Source: Winogradskyella ursingii
GTDB taxonomy: Bacteria; Bacteroidota; Bacteroidia; Flavobacteriales; Flavobacteriaceae
Assembly: GCF_013403975.1 (NCBI RefSeq)
Contig: NZ_JABFDH010000004.1
Location: forward strand, 124,001 to 188,000
DNA: 64,000 bases
Direction of reading: 5' to 3'
How positions within the stretch are numbered: position 1 is the stretch's first letter; each line of letters opens with the position of its first letter. The position numbers were made by a program, and so were the translations under genes. Shown piece by piece: positions 9,132-18,781 of this stretch. Below the pieces are notes generated by a model. The model saw nothing but the letters and a program-made list of their open reading frames with translations. It made no database searches and had not been told where the DNA came from.

Positions 9132-10904
9132 ATGAATCTTCAGGACAATTTAGAATTACAGGTAAAATCAGCCATAAAAACATTGTTTGATGCCGAATTG
9201 GAATCTGTGGAATTTCAGGCCACACGCAAAGAGTTTGCCGGTGATATTACCGTTGTGGTGTTCCCTATGTTGCGAGTGGTAAAGGGAAATCCTGCGGTGA
9301 TCGGTGAGCAAGTGGGACAGTATTTACAAGATAATGTTGCTGTAGTGAAAGGTTTCAATGTGGTAAAAGGATTCCTGAATATTGAGATTGCAGACGCGTA
9401 TTATGTCAATTTTTTTAACGGAATTAAGGGTGAGAAAAATTATGGATTTGCAGAGGTAAAAGGTAACAAAGCTATAATGGTAGAATATTCTTCACCCAAC
9501 ACTAACAAACCTCTGCATTTAGGACATATAAGAAATGTGCTTTTGGGTTATAGCGTTTCTGAAATTTTGAAAGCTTCAGGCAAAAAAGTTTATAAAACTC
9601 AAATTATTAATGATAGAGGTATTCATATTTGTAAAAGTATGTTGGCTTGGCAACGATTTGGTGAAGGTGAGTCACCAGAATCCGCAGGTTTAAAAGGCGA
9701 TAAACTTGTCGGAAATTATTACGTGAAGTTTGATAAAGCCTATAAAAATGAAATTGCAGAATTGGTTAAGAGTGGCGTTTCAAAAGATGAAGCCGAAAAA
9801 CAAGCACCAATTCTTTTGGAAGCTCAAGAAATGCTAAGAAAATGGGAAGGTGGTGACGAAGAAGTCGTAGCCCTTTGGAAGAAAATGAACGGTTGGGTTT
9901 ATGAAGGTTTTGAAAAAACCTATAAGGAAATCGGAGTCGATTTTGATAAGAATTATTATGAAAGCGATACTTATCTCTTGGGTAAGGAGTTTGTTGCTGA
10001 AGGTTTAAGATCTGGTGTGTTTTATAAAAAAGAAGATGGTTCTGTCTGGTGCGATTTAACAGAAGACGGTCTTGATGAAAAAATAGTATTACGTAGTGAT
10101 GGCACTGCCGTTTATATGACCCAGGATATTGGTACTGCAATACAGCGTATTAAAGATTACCCAGATGTTGGTGGCATGGTTTATACTGTTGGTAATGAAC
10201 AGGATTATCATTTTAAAGTTTTGTTTTTAATCTTGCAAAAACTTGGTTTTGATTGGGCCGAAAATCTATTTCATTTAAGTTATGGTATGGTAGATTTACC
10301 AAGCGGAAAAATGAAGAGTAGAGAAGGAACAGTGGTTGATGCTGATGATTTAATCGAGGAAATGGCATCTACTGCAGAGGAGATCTCAGAAGAACTCGGA
10401 AAACTTGAAGATTATTCTGAAGCCGATAAAAAAGAACTTTACAAAACAATAGGACTTGGAGCGCTCAAATATTACATTTTAAAGGTTGATCCAAAAAAAC
10501 GTATTCTATTTGACCCTAAGGAATCGATTGATTTTCAAGGAAACACTGGGCCATTTATTCAATATACCTATGCCAGAATTCAATCCATTCTTAGAAAAGC
10601 TGAAATAGAAGATATTTCAGTTGATGAGATTGAGCTTCATGAAAAAGAAAAGCAAGTTATCAAGCAATTGGCGCAATTTCCAGAAGTGATCCAAAATGCG
10701 GCAGATCAGCACAGTCCTGCATTAATAGCTAATTACACTTATGATCTGGTAAAGGAGTTCAATTCTTTCTATCAAAATGTATCGATACTTGGCGCCGACT
10801 CCGAATTAGAAAAAGGCTTTAGAGTAGCACTCTCTGCAAATGTTGGACACGCTATCAAAAATGCGTTTAGTATATTGGGTATTGAAGTGCCAGAACGTAT
10901 GTAG
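9132..10904 (+). CDS. argS: Arginine--tRNA ligase
   Basis: 590 residues, typical for ArgRS. It charges tRNA-Arg with arginine in the cytoplasm. The N-terminal Add-1 domain (about 1-100) begins MNLQDNLELQVKSAIKTLFD. The HIGH-like motif is in SSPNTNKPLHLGHIRN, and the KMSKS position reads GKMKSREGT. The DALR anticodon-binding domain fills the C-terminus (QYTYARIQSILRKA onward) and ends IEVPERM. The start at 9132 is chosen because it follows the promoter element and gives the normal N-terminus. It is a single gene with a 290-base gap before the next gene. Confidence 0.97.
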   Translation: MNLQDNLELQVKSAIKTLFDAELESVEFQATRKEFAGDITVVVFPMLRVVKGNPAVIGEQVGQYLQDNVAVVKGFNVVKGFLNIEIADAYYVNFFNGIKGEKNYGFAEVKGNKAIMVEYSSPNTNKPLHLGHIRNVLLGYSVSEILKASGKKVYKTQIINDRGIHICKSMLAWQRFGEGESPESAGLKGDKLVGNYYVKFDKAYKNEIAELVKSGVSKDEAEKQAPILLEAQEMLRKWEGGDEEVVALWKKMNGWVYEGFEKTYKEIGVDFDKNYYESDTYLLGKEFVAEGLRSGVFYKKEDGSVWCDLTEDGLDEKIVLRSDGTAVYMTQDIGTAIQRIKDYPDVGGMVYTVGNEQDYHFKVLFLILQKLGFDWAENLFHLSYGMVDLPSGKMKSREGTVVDADDLIEEMASTAEEISEELGKLEDYSEADKKELYKTIGLGALKYYILKVDPKKRILFDPKESIDFQGNTGPFIQYTYARIQSILRKAEIEDISVDEIELHEKEKQVIKQLAQFPEVIQNAADQHSPALIANYTYDLVKEFNSFYQNVSILGADSELEKGFRVALSANVGHAIKNAFSILGIEVPERM

Positions 10905-11194
10905 TTTTTTTAGCGGCAAATTGTGCTAACATGTGCAATACCATATTCATTACACTTTGAAAATTTCTCAAACTTTTTCAGAATGTAAATTAGAAACATT
11001 AAATGTTTATCTGAATAAGCACAGAATATAAACTGCAAAGCGCTGTTTGTATTATCACTGGTAGAAGTCCTTTCTCTTTCAGAAAAGAAAGTAAAAAATA
11101 ATAATTCTTAACGTTTTAGAACATTGGTTCACAGCAATTTTGATTGTTTTGTTGTATCTTAGGAGTAGATATTTCAACTTAAAAAGAGGTGACT

Positions 11195-12484
11195 ATGAAA
11201 GCGATACTACACAAGAATCAGAGCATTATGGTTTGGTTCACAATGCTAATAATCACATTTAACATTAGCGCCCAAAACACTTATAAAGAATTTAGCGGTA
11301 AAGTTGTAGATTTTAAGAACAATAGGGCTTTGGAGTCTGCGAGTTTGAGTGTTAATAATGCCAATATTAGTACCATAACCAACTCAGAAGGTGAATTTAT
11401 TTTAAAGGTGCCTGAGCAATTTTCAGATTCAAAAGTGATCATTAGTTTGCTTGGTTTTAATACTAGGATTATTCCTTTATCTGAGTTTACTGAGGATATT
11501 AAAATTGAACTCAATGAAGCAGTAACTCAATTATCTGCTGTAAGTATAAATGCGTACAAAAATGCAGAAACCTTAGTAAAAAAGGTATTTGAAGACCAAA
11601 ATAAAAATACACAGGACGAGTCCGTTTATATGACCGCTTTTTACAGAGAAACAATTAAAAGAAGAAGTAGAAATGTTTCGTTAACGGAAGCTGTAGTTAA
11701 TATATTAAAACAACCACGCACATCATCACAACGTGATGCCATTAAGTTGGGTAAAGCAAGAAAAAGCACAGATTACAAACGCTTAGATACGGTTTCCGTA
11801 AAATTGCAAGGAGGTCCTTTTTCTACGGTATATTTGGATATGATGAAATATCCGGAGTACATATTTACTGAAGAATCTATAAAAACCTATAGTTTTTCAT
11901 TTGATGCGCCTACAACTATAAATAATCGAAATGTCTATGTTATTAATTTTGGACCTAAAAACAATAGTTTGAATGTAAACTACAATGGTAAACTGTTTAT
12001 AGATGTAGAGTCACTTGCATTAGTGAGTGCTAAATATGCACTGGATGTAAGCGACCGAGATAGATCTAAAAATCTTTTGGTAAGAAAGAAGCCGCGTGAT
12101 GTTAATGTCTACCCTTTAGAGGCTAATTATCGTGTGGATTACAAGTTAAAAGGCGATAAATGGTATTATAGTTATTCTAATCTTAGTTTAAAATTTGTAG
12201 TAAACAAAAAAAGGCAATTATTTAATAAAGTTTATACACTGTCTAGTGAGATGGCGGTAACAGATTGGGAGATTTCTCCTAGTGATGTAATAATTAGAAA
12301 TAGAGACAGATTGAGGCCAACCGTTATTATTGCCGATGCTATTTCAGGGTTTTCAGATCCCGATTTTTGGGGAGAGTATAATTTAATTGAACCAGATAAG
12401 TCTATTGAATCTGCTATAGAGAAAATTCAGAAAAACATTGAAAGAGAAAAAGAACGGGAGGAACGAAAAAACGGAACGCCATAA
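11195..12484 (+). CDS. Secreted carboxypeptidase-regulatory-like domain protein
   Basis: 429 residues from the ATG at 11195, just behind an AGAGG ribosome-binding-like stretch; a GTG two codons earlier is less likely. A signal peptide ends at NISAQ. Residues about 30-110 form a CarboxypepD_reg-like beta domain (GKVVDFKNNRALESASLSV, then TNSEGEFILKVP). The rest resembles the conserved part of Bacteroidota surface proteins in which that domain precedes a DUF5686-like region (MTAFYRETIKRRSRNVSLTE). The C-terminus is highly charged. It is probably a periplasmic or outer-membrane-associated structural protein; no enzyme motif is visible. Confidence 0.75.
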   Translation: MKAILHKNQSIMVWFTMLIITFNISAQNTYKEFSGKVVDFKNNRALESASLSVNNANISTITNSEGEFILKVPEQFSDSKVIISLLGFNTRIIPLSEFTEDIKIELNEAVTQLSAVSINAYKNAETLVKKVFEDQNKNTQDESVYMTAFYRETIKRRSRNVSLTEAVVNILKQPRTSSQRDAIKLGKARKSTDYKRLDTVSVKLQGGPFSTVYLDMMKYPEYIFTEESIKTYSFSFDAPTTINNRNVYVINFGPKNNSLNVNYNGKLFIDVESLALVSAKYALDVSDRDRSKNLLVRKKPRDVNVYPLEANYRVDYKLKGDKWYYSYSNLSLKFVVNKKRQLFNKVYTLSSEMAVTDWEISPSDVIIRNRDRLRPTVIIADAISGFSDPDFWGEYNLIEPDKSIESAIEKIQKNIEREKEREERKNGTP

Positions 12485-12489
12485 TATTT

Positions 12490-12511
12490 TAACTAACTAA
12501 TAACTAACTAA
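12490..12511. repeat. Perfect 11-bp tandem duplication
   Basis: TAACTAACTAA occurs twice in direct succession between the convergent genes; the second copy includes the stop codon of the minus-strand DinB gene. It puts stop codons in several frames. It is probably slippage-derived; no function is claimed. Confidence 0.6.
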
Positions 12512-13049
12512 ATTTTCCCTTGGAGATTATAGCCTGTTTTATGTGGGCCAAATGATGGTTGCTGTGCCATGCATACACACCGATGGTTTCTTTAAGAGAA
12601 AAATGTTTTCCATGTTCCGGATGAACGAATTCTCGTTTCAGCTCTTCGGCATTTAAGTTTCTAAGTAAAACACCCAATTTTTTGTGTACACCATCAATTA
12701 TCGAAATGGCAGAATCAATTGGCTCAGTATAGTCGTTGAGCTTAGCCCAACGATCTTCAAAATACGGCTTTATTGTAGGGCGGTCTTCTGTCAAAGCCAA
12801 TTTAAATCTAATTAAACTATTGGTGTGGCTATCAGCACAATGGTGTACAACTTGTTTTATTGTCCAGCCATTTGGTCTGTATTTGTAGTTGAGTTCTGTC
12901 TCATTTAAACCTTCGGTAACTTCTTTGATTGCATTGGGAAAAGCTTCGATAGATGAAATCCAAATATTTATATCCTCGGGTCTAATTTCCTTCGGTTTTT
13001 TAAATTCTCCTATTGGAAATTTCAATTTATATAGGTCTTTTTCGTTCAT
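12504..13049 (-). CDS. DinB-superfamily protein, YfiT-like bacillithiol transferase
   Basis: 181 residues, the family's usual size. A four-helix DinB bundle with three metal-ligand-type histidine sites: VVHHCADSH, and near the C-terminus YAWHSNHHLAHIK. The opening LKFPIGEFKKP is typical of YfiT-type proteins, several of which are annotated as metal-dependent bacillithiol-S-transferases that attach electrophiles or drugs to bacillithiol. The substrate is unknown. It is convergent with the preceding gene. Confidence 0.82.
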   Translation of the reverse strand: MNEKDLYKLKFPIGEFKKPKEIRPEDINIWISSIEAFPNAIKEVTEGLNETELNYKYRPNGWTIKQVVHHCADSHTNSLIRFKLALTEDRPTIKPYFEDRWAKLNDYTEPIDSAISIIDGVHKKLGVLLRNLNAEELKREFVHPEHGKHFSLKETIGVYAWHSNHHLAHIKQAIISKGKFS

Positions 13050-13219
13050 TCTTATAATTTTTCAAGCTCAATTTAGCCATAATATCCTATAATGGAATTA
13101 TTCGACTGAGAATATTACAGTTTTCGATTTTAAGTCAAACCTTTTTATAAATGTCAAATGAATAGAAAAAGCTATTTAGATTTGTAAATAAGCCATTCGT
13201 TTTATATGGTGTAAATTCT

Positions 13220-13227
13220 TAAATTTG
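13220..13227 (+). promoter_or_regulatory. Bacteroidota -7 element (TAAATTTG) of ffh
   Basis: TAnnTTTG match 24 bases before the ffh ATG at 13252; it also shows that an upstream in-frame TTG at 13225 is not the start. Confidence 0.5.
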
Positions 13228-13251
13228 CAACTTCTAAAAGAGATAAAGATT

Positions 13252-14580
13252 ATGTTCAATAATTTAAGTGATAAGTTAGATAAAGCGTTACATGTGCTCA
13301 AAGGCCATGGAAGCATTACAGAAGTAAATGTTGCCGAAACTTTGAAGGAAGTAAGACGAGCGCTTTTAGATGCCGATGTTAACTTCAAGATCGCTAAAGA
13401 GTTTACGGTTCGTGTAAAGGAAAAGGCACTTGGTCAAAATGTATTAACTACATTACAGCCAGGCCAATTAATGGTAAAAATCGTTAAGGACGAATTAACC
13501 CAACTTATGGGCGGTGATGCCGAAGGTCTAAATCTTTCGGGCAATCCAAGTATTATATTAATGTCTGGTTTACAAGGTTCTGGTAAAACGACTTTTTCTG
13601 GTAAACTGGCCAATTATCTTAAAAATAAAAAAACTAAAAAACCTTTATTGGTAGCCTGTGATGTGTATCGTCCTGCTGCAATAGATCAATTGCATGTTGT
13701 TGGAGATCAGATTGGGGTTGAGGTGTATAGTGACAAAGGAAATTCTGACCCAGTTGCAATTTCAAAAGCAGGTATTGCTCACGCCAAAGCCAATGGTCAT
13801 AATGTTGTTATTATTGATACCGCAGGTCGTTTGGCTGTAGATGAAGCGATGATGACCGAAATCTCTAACATTCATAAAGCCATCGAGCCTCAGGAAACTT
13901 TGTTTGTTGTAGATTCAATGACTGGTCAAGATGCTGTGAATACGGCAAAAGCTTTTAATGATATATTAAATTTTGATGGTGTAATTTTAACCAAATTAGA
14001 TGGTGATACACGAGGTGGTGCTGCAATTTCCATTAAATCAGTAGTTAATAAACCGATTAAATTTATTGGTACTGGTGAAAAGATGGAAGCGATTGATGTT
14101 TTCTATCCATCACGTATGGCCGACAGAATCCTTGGAATGGGAGATGTCGTTTCTTTAGTTGAAAGAGCCCAAGAACAATACGACGAGGAAGAAGCACGAA
14201 AAATCCAAAAGAAGATTGCCAAAAACCAGTTCGGGTTTGATGATTTTTTAAAACAGATTCAGCAAATCAAGAAGATGGGTAACATGAAGGATTTAATTGG
14301 TATGATACCAGGTGCTGGTAAAATGATGAAGGATATTGACATAGACGATGATGCCTTTAAAGGAATTGAATCCATTATTCATTCCATGACACCAGAAGAA
14401 CGTTCAACACCTTCAGTGATTAATTCGAGTAGAAAAAAACGAATTGCAAAAGGCTCTGGAACTTCGGTTCAGGAAGTGAATCAACTGTTAAAGCAATTCA
14501 CCCAAATGAGTAAAATGATGAAAATGATGCAAGGTGGAGGCGGTAAACGTATGATGCAGATGATGAAAGGGATGCAGTAG
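13252..14580 (+). CDS. ffh: Signal recognition particle protein Ffh
   Basis: 442 residues. Ffh binds the SRP RNA and signal sequences of nascent membrane proteins and delivers ribosomes to FtsY. The N domain begins MFNNLSDKLDKALHVLKG. The GTPase shows G1 GLQGSGKTTFSGKLA, the box DVYRPAAIDQLH, G3 DTAGRLAVDE and G4 TKLDGDTRGG. The C-terminal M domain is methionine-rich (MSKMMKMMQGGGGKRMMQMM). Length and start fit the family. It is followed by folD after 52 bases, possibly co-transcribed. Confidence 0.97.
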   Translation: MFNNLSDKLDKALHVLKGHGSITEVNVAETLKEVRRALLDADVNFKIAKEFTVRVKEKALGQNVLTTLQPGQLMVKIVKDELTQLMGGDAEGLNLSGNPSIILMSGLQGSGKTTFSGKLANYLKNKKTKKPLLVACDVYRPAAIDQLHVVGDQIGVEVYSDKGNSDPVAISKAGIAHAKANGHNVVIIDTAGRLAVDEAMMTEISNIHKAIEPQETLFVVDSMTGQDAVNTAKAFNDILNFDGVILTKLDGDTRGGAAISIKSVVNKPIKFIGTGEKMEAIDVFYPSRMADRILGMGDVVSLVERAQEQYDEEEARKIQKKIAKNQFGFDDFLKQIQQIKKMGNMKDLIGMIPGAGKMMKDIDIDDDAFKGIESIIHSMTPEERSTPSVINSSRKKRIAKGSGTSVQEVNQLLKQFTQMSKMMKMMQGGGGKRMMQMMKGMQ

Positions 14581-14606
14581 TTTTCAGTCTCAGTCTCAGT
14601 TTTCAG
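14581..14606. repeat. Short CAGTCT-type repeats after ffh
   Basis: TTTTCAG, two copies of TCTCAG and another TTTTCAG in a row, in the gap between ffh and folD. Simple repeat; no function inferred. Confidence 0.5.
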
Positions 14607-14632
14607 ATAAAAAATTAAACCAAAATTAAAGC

Positions 14633-15517
14633 ATGACAATTCTCGACGGCAAAAAAGTAAGCAACGATATTAAAAACGAAATTAAAGCTGAAGTTGATAA
14701 GATGAAGGCCAATGGCGAAAAAGTTCCGCATTTGGCTGCTGTTATCGTTGGGAACGATGGTGCTAGTTTAACTTATGTTGGAAGCAAAGTAAGGGCATGC
14801 GAGCGTGTTGGTTTTGAATCTACAATGGTACGTATGTCTAATACCACAAGTGAAATTGAACTGTTGGATAAGATCGAAGAATTAAATGAAAATGAAGATA
14901 TCGACGGTTTTATTATTCAATTGCCGTTACCACCGCAAATCAATACTCAAAAAGTATTAATGGCCGTGCATCCAGATAAGGATGTGGATGGTTTTCATCC
15001 TATGAATTTTGGAAAAATGGCATTGGATATGTCTACATTTATTCCAGCAACACCTTTCGGGATTTTAGAGTTATTGGACAGATATGGAGTTGAAACTAAA
15101 GGAAAACATACGGTTGTAATTGGCCGATCGCATATCGTTGGTCGCCCAATGAGTATTTTGATGGGAAGAAAAGGTTTTCCTGGTAATTCTACAGTAACAT
15201 TAACACACAGCCATACTAAGAATATTACTCAGATTACATCGCAAGCGGACATTATTATTTCCGCATTGGGAATTCCTAAATTCTTGAAAGCTGAAATGGT
15301 TAAGGACGATGCTGTAATTATAGATGTTGGTATAACTCGTGTACCAGATGACTCCGAAAAAGGTTATTATATTACAGGAGATGTGGATTTTGAAAAAGTA
15401 AGCAAAAAAGCAAGTCATATAACTCCGGTTCCAGGTGGAGTAGGACCAATGACAATTGCTATGCTTTTAAAAAACACTTTATTGGCGAGAGAACAGCACA
15501 GAAAGCACAATAGATAA
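14633..15517 (+). CDS. folD: Bifunctional methylenetetrahydrofolate dehydrogenase/cyclohydrolase
   Basis: 294 residues, standard FolD length. It interconverts 5,10-methylene-, methenyl- and 10-formyl-tetrahydrofolate with NADP(H) in the cytoplasm. Visible signatures are the catalytic Tyr-Lys pair in SLTYVGSKVRACERVGF, the substrate loop DGFIIQLPLPPQI, DVDGFHPMNFGKM, the nucleotide-binding VIGRSHIVGRPMSILM and the terminal TPVPGGVGPMTIAMLL. It is followed after 10 bases by a membrane protein gene. Confidence 0.97.
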   Translation: MTILDGKKVSNDIKNEIKAEVDKMKANGEKVPHLAAVIVGNDGASLTYVGSKVRACERVGFESTMVRMSNTTSEIELLDKIEELNENEDIDGFIIQLPLPPQINTQKVLMAVHPDKDVDGFHPMNFGKMALDMSTFIPATPFGILELLDRYGVETKGKHTVVIGRSHIVGRPMSILMGRKGFPGNSTVTLTHSHTKNITQITSQADIIISALGIPKFLKAEMVKDDAVIIDVGITRVPDDSEKGYYITGDVDFEKVSKKASHITPVPGGVGPMTIAMLLKNTLLAREQHRKHNR

Positions 15518-15527
15518 TCGTTAATTT

Positions 15528-16259
15528 ATGTTTTCAAATATTCTTTCTATCATTATTGAACCGGTAACGATAGGGAGTTTTCAGCATTTGTTTCCTATAG
15601 GATTGACATTCATTTTTGCTGTTATATTTATCAGGTATTCTAATACACGCTTAGCCTTGAAGCAACAGCAAAGGGCAGTTCATTTTTTGGCTTGTATAAT
15701 TTCGTTTGTTGTAATAAGTTTCCACATTAATAAAATTCTTGAAAGCAATTACAACTTTAAAACAGATTTACCACTTTACCTCTGTAGTCTCTTAGCCGTA
15801 ATCTGTCCAATAATTACGCATTATCGTAAATACTGGATGTTTGAGATTTTAATATTCTGGATTATTGGTGGGACGCTTCAGGGTGTAATTACGCCAGATA
15901 TTCAAGATGGTTTTCCAAGTTTCGACTATTTTAGATATTGGACCGTGCATTTGGGCTTATTAACCATCATTTTTTATTTCATTTTTGTATTTAAAATGAA
16001 GCCTAAATTTAAAAGTGTATTTAAATCATTTTTAGCTCTACAGGTTTATGTCGTGCTCATGATGATTTTAAACTTTCTACTTAACGCCAATTATTTTTAC
16101 CTTAATGAAAAACCAAAGTCTGCGTCACTATTGGATTACTTTGGAGATTGGCCTTATTATATTTTAGTTGGACAACTGATAATTATTCCTCTGTTTTTAC
16201 TGATTTACTTTCCGTTTTACCTTTCCAAAAGAAAAGATAATCATTTTGCAAACAATTGA
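15528..16259 (+). CDS. TIGR02206/YwaF-like integral membrane protein
   Basis: 243 residues with about six or seven hydrophobic helices and the pattern of the YwaF (TIGR02206) family: an internal [13 protein letters not shown] helix, [14 protein letters not shown], the polar loop [16 protein letters not shown], and a C-terminal [18 protein letters not shown]. The family function is unknown. It starts 10 bases after folD. Its last 19 bases overlap the 3' end of the minus-strand VOC gene. Confidence 0.75.
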   Translation: MFSNILSIIIEPVTIGSFQHLFPIGLTFIFAVIFIRYSNTRLALKQQQRAVHFLACIISFVVISFHINKILESNYNFKTDLPLYLCSLLAVICPIITHYRKYWMFEILIFWIIGGTLQGVITPDIQDGFPSFDYFRYWTVHLGLLTIIFYFIFVFKMKPKFKSVFKSFLALQVYVVLMMILNFLLNANYFYLNEKPKSASLLDYFGDWPYYILVGQLIIIPLFLLIYFPFYLSKRKDNHFANN

Positions 16260-16666
16260 CCTATATCCTTAAATGCCTTAAATTCTAATGCATTACCAGA
16301 GGGATCTTTAAAAAACATCGTAGCTTGTTCACCTACTTTTCCCTCAAACCTAATGTATGGTTCAATAATAAATTGAATGTTGTTTTGTTTCAAATGAGCT
16401 GCAAAGGAATTAAAATCATTCCAGCTTAAAACAACACCAAAGTGAGGTACTGGTACATCTTTACCATCAACAGGATTTGTTTTGGTTTCTTCTTTTTGTC
16501 TTTCTTTATAGTGAATCACTAATTGATGCCCAAAAAAATTGTAATCAACCCAATGGTCACTGCTTCTGCCTTCTTCGAGGTTCAGAATCTCTGTATAAAA
16601 TTTTCGACATTTTTCTAAATCGTCAACCGGTATTGCCAAATGAAAAGGGGAGAGTGTGTTAGTCAT
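16241..16666 (-). CDS. VOC-family (glyoxalase-like) protein
   Basis: 141 residues from the ATG at 16666 ([19 protein letters not shown]). An in-frame extension upstream reaches into the next gene and is rejected. VOC signatures are [19 protein letters not shown], the strand [23 protein letters not shown] and [16 protein letters not shown]. The histidine in FHLAI and the glutamate in LEFKAF match the usual metal ligands, so it may be a metal-dependent lyase or dioxygenase. The substrate is unknown. Confidence 0.82.
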   Translation of the reverse strand: MTNTLSPFHLAIPVDDLEKCRKFYTEILNLEEGRSSDHWVDYNFFGHQLVIHYKERQKEETKTNPVDGKDVPVPHFGVVLSWNDFNSFAAHLKQNNIQFIIEPYIRFEGKVGEQATMFFKDPSGNALEFKAFKDIGQLFAK

Positions 16667-16691
16667 TAAAAAAAGTGTAATTAAAAAAAGA

Positions 16692-16877
16692 TTATTCTTT
16701 TGGTTGATCCTTACGGTACTTAAGCATTGAAACACCAGAAAGGAAGAAAATACCTCCAAGGATAGTTAAAGCCCACGGACTTAGGCTTACCAGATTGTTT
16801 CCAAATATTCCTAGTACTCCTAGCACAAGTGCAATCATACCGCCTATGGTTAGGATTAGAGCTAAAATTTTTATCAT
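16692..16877 (-). CDS. Small two-helix membrane protein
   Basis: 61 residues. Two hydrophobic helices (about 5-26 and 34-51; [20 protein letters not shown] and [18 protein letters not shown]) and a charged tail ending RKDQPKE. It lies 25 bases upstream of the VOC gene on the same strand, so co-transcription is plausible. I do not recognise a named family. Confidence 0.65.
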   Translation of the reverse strand: MIKILALILTIGGMIALVLGVLGIFGNNLVSLSPWALTILGGIFFLSGVSMLKYRKDQPKE

Positions 16878-16981
16878 AAATTTTTAGTTTGGTTAGCGTA
16901 CTAATTTAGGTATAATTATTTGTAGAACAAAAAATGAATATGAAATTGAAGCCTTAAGTTTAAAGGTAAATTACACTAACT

Positions 16982-17929
16982 TTATTGACTCAAAGAATTC
17001 CAAATGTCTAGGTATATTTTCCATTCACCATTAATGTTCTTCCAGATTATAATGTATTTGCCCTTCCATGAAGACTCTTTTTTGTCTTTGTATTGAGTTT
17101 TACCTTCATAATAGCCATAATCATATGCTATGTCATTCTCAATTTTAATTTCGATTGGTGTTATTTTGTGATGAAGAATTTTTGCACCTTCAGGGATATT
17201 CCAATAAGACTTTAAATCTGTTTGTCCTGAGATGATGTCACGATTGTTAGGAAATATTTTACCATCCTTGGTATACATATTAACCAATGCTTCAATATCA
17301 CCATTCATATAAGCCTTTGAAAATGCTGAAATGTTTTTATTGATAACATCTAAATCAGAAATAGAATTTGGTGTTTTTGTACAGTCTATTTTCCAAGTTG
17401 CAAATGTGGTTGTTTCATCCTTGTCAGTCCATTCGCCAACCCATTTATAGCCTGACTCGTTAATGTCATAAAATGTTAACCTAAACCAACCTTCTGTACC
17501 ATTGGGCGCTTTTTGATCGCGATAGAGAACGATATTTCCATTTTCAGTTTTGCCACCTTCCCAAGTTGGCAACGTTGTAGAAGGTGCACCTGACGCATAA
17601 TAATGAACATACCACTTACTACTATCTGCTATAAACTGACGAATGCTGCCAGAATGTTTTCCGTCTGCTTTTATGGTTTCATCCTGTACGCCCATTCCGT
17701 TCATGATGTATTTCCATTCCCATGTCATATCTACAGGATCGGCCCAAGTTTGGTCTTGTTTTCTGGATACGGATTTGCAGTTACATTTACCGATCAAACC
17801 TTCAAAATCCTTAATTTCTTCGGGGGCTTCAGGATTTGGAAGTCCGAAGGGATGTGTATTTGATACTGAATAGTTGTTTTGTGAAAATGCTGAAAAAGTA
17901 ATGAATAGAAACAATAGTAGTGATTTCAT
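16982..17929 (-). CDS. Secreted two-domain protein with C-terminal NTF2-like (SnoaL) domain
   Basis: 315 residues. Signal peptide MKSLLLFLFITFSAFSQ. Residues about 38-190 resemble a DUF1579-like lipocalin-type domain (EGLIGKCNCKSVS, MTWEWKYIMNGMGVQDE, WVGEWTDKDETTTFATWKID). Residues about 195-315 form an NTF2/SnoaL-like domain (FSKAYMNGDIEALVNMYTKD, then GKIFPNNRDIISG). Both folds often bind small hydrophobic molecules; no catalytic function is evident. Confidence 0.72.
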   Translation of the reverse strand: MKSLLLFLFITFSAFSQNNYSVSNTHPFGLPNPEAPEEIKDFEGLIGKCNCKSVSRKQDQTWADPVDMTWEWKYIMNGMGVQDETIKADGKHSGSIRQFIADSSKWYVHYYASGAPSTTLPTWEGGKTENGNIVLYRDQKAPNGTEGWFRLTFYDINESGYKWVGEWTDKDETTTFATWKIDCTKTPNSISDLDVINKNISAFSKAYMNGDIEALVNMYTKDGKIFPNNRDIISGQTDLKSYWNIPEGAKILHHKITPIEIKIENDIAYDYGYYEGKTQYKDKKESSWKGKYIIIWKNINGEWKIYLDIWNSLSQ

Positions 17930-17992
17930 AATTGATTGATTTTCTTAAAATTAGAAATCAAATATATTTCACACCACTTTATTGGGAATTAA

Positions 17993-18760
17993 TTAACGTC
18001 TGCTTTTTCGAGATACACCCTGTGTTGGATCAAAAGTTTTTTTAGACTCACTGATGAGTTTGGTGAGAGTTTCGAACTCTTTATTAGTTAGTTCCCGATA
18101 TTTACCAACTGGCATATCGAGTTCAATATTCATAATTCTAATACGCTTCAGAGTTTGGACTTCATAGTTCAGGTATTCGCACATTCTACGTATTTGCCTG
18201 TTCAAACCTTGGGTTAATGTGATGCTAAAGGTGAATTTGTCTATTTTTTTGACCGCACACTTTTTTGTCTTTTTGCCCAAATCCTCAAGATAAATGCCGC
18301 CAGACATACGATTTATAAAAGTCTGGGAAATTGGAGTGTCGACAGTTACAATATATTCCTTTTCGTGATTGTTGCTCGCTCTGAGAATCTTGTTGACTAT
18401 ATCTCCGTCATCGGTTAATAGTATTAAACCTTCACTGGGCTTGTCTAATCGACCGATTGGAAAAATACGTTTTGGGTAATTGATAAAATCAATAATGTTA
18501 TCCTTTTCAACGCGTGTATCGGTAGTGCAGACAATGCCGACAGGTTTATTAAAAGCTAAATAAACAAAATCCTGCTTGCGTTCTCCGATAATTTCACCAT
18601 CAACTTTAACCACATCACCAGAGGCGACTTTAGTACCCATTTCTGGTACAACATCGTTGATGGTAACTCTACCAGCATCGATTAAACGGTCTGCTGCTCT
18701 GCGTGAGCAATAACCGGCTTCGCTGAGGTATTTATTGAGACGTGTTAAGTTTTCTGACAT
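17993..18760 (-). CDS. rluF: RNA pseudouridine synthase, RluF-like
   Basis: 255 residues. N-terminal S4 RNA-binding domain (TRLNKYLSEAGYCSRRAADR, about 5-50), then the RsuA/RluB/RluE/RluF-type catalytic domain with the nucleophile aspartate in IGRLDKPSEGLILLTDDG. The NRQIRRMCEYLNYEVQTLKR stretch is typical of the RluF branch, which modifies U2604 of E. coli 23S rRNA. The basic tail ends GVSRKSRR. It is the last gene of a run of five same-strand genes. Confidence 0.88.
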   Translation of the reverse strand: MSENLTRLNKYLSEAGYCSRRAADRLIDAGRVTINDVVPEMGTKVASGDVVKVDGEIIGERKQDFVYLAFNKPVGIVCTTDTRVEKDNIIDFINYPKRIFPIGRLDKPSEGLILLTDDGDIVNKILRASNNHEKEYIVTVDTPISQTFINRMSGGIYLEDLGKKTKKCAVKKIDKFTFSITLTQGLNRQIRRMCEYLNYEVQTLKRIRIMNIELDMPVGKYRELTNKEFETLTKLISESKKTFDPTQGVSRKSRR

Positions 18761-18781
18761 GGTGCAAAGGTACGTTAAAGA

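Noticed and set aside
11070..11092. Hairpin CTTTCT...AGAAAG after argS as a terminator
   Set aside because: Purine/pyrimidine-biased, few GC pairs and followed by A rather than T on the plus strand.
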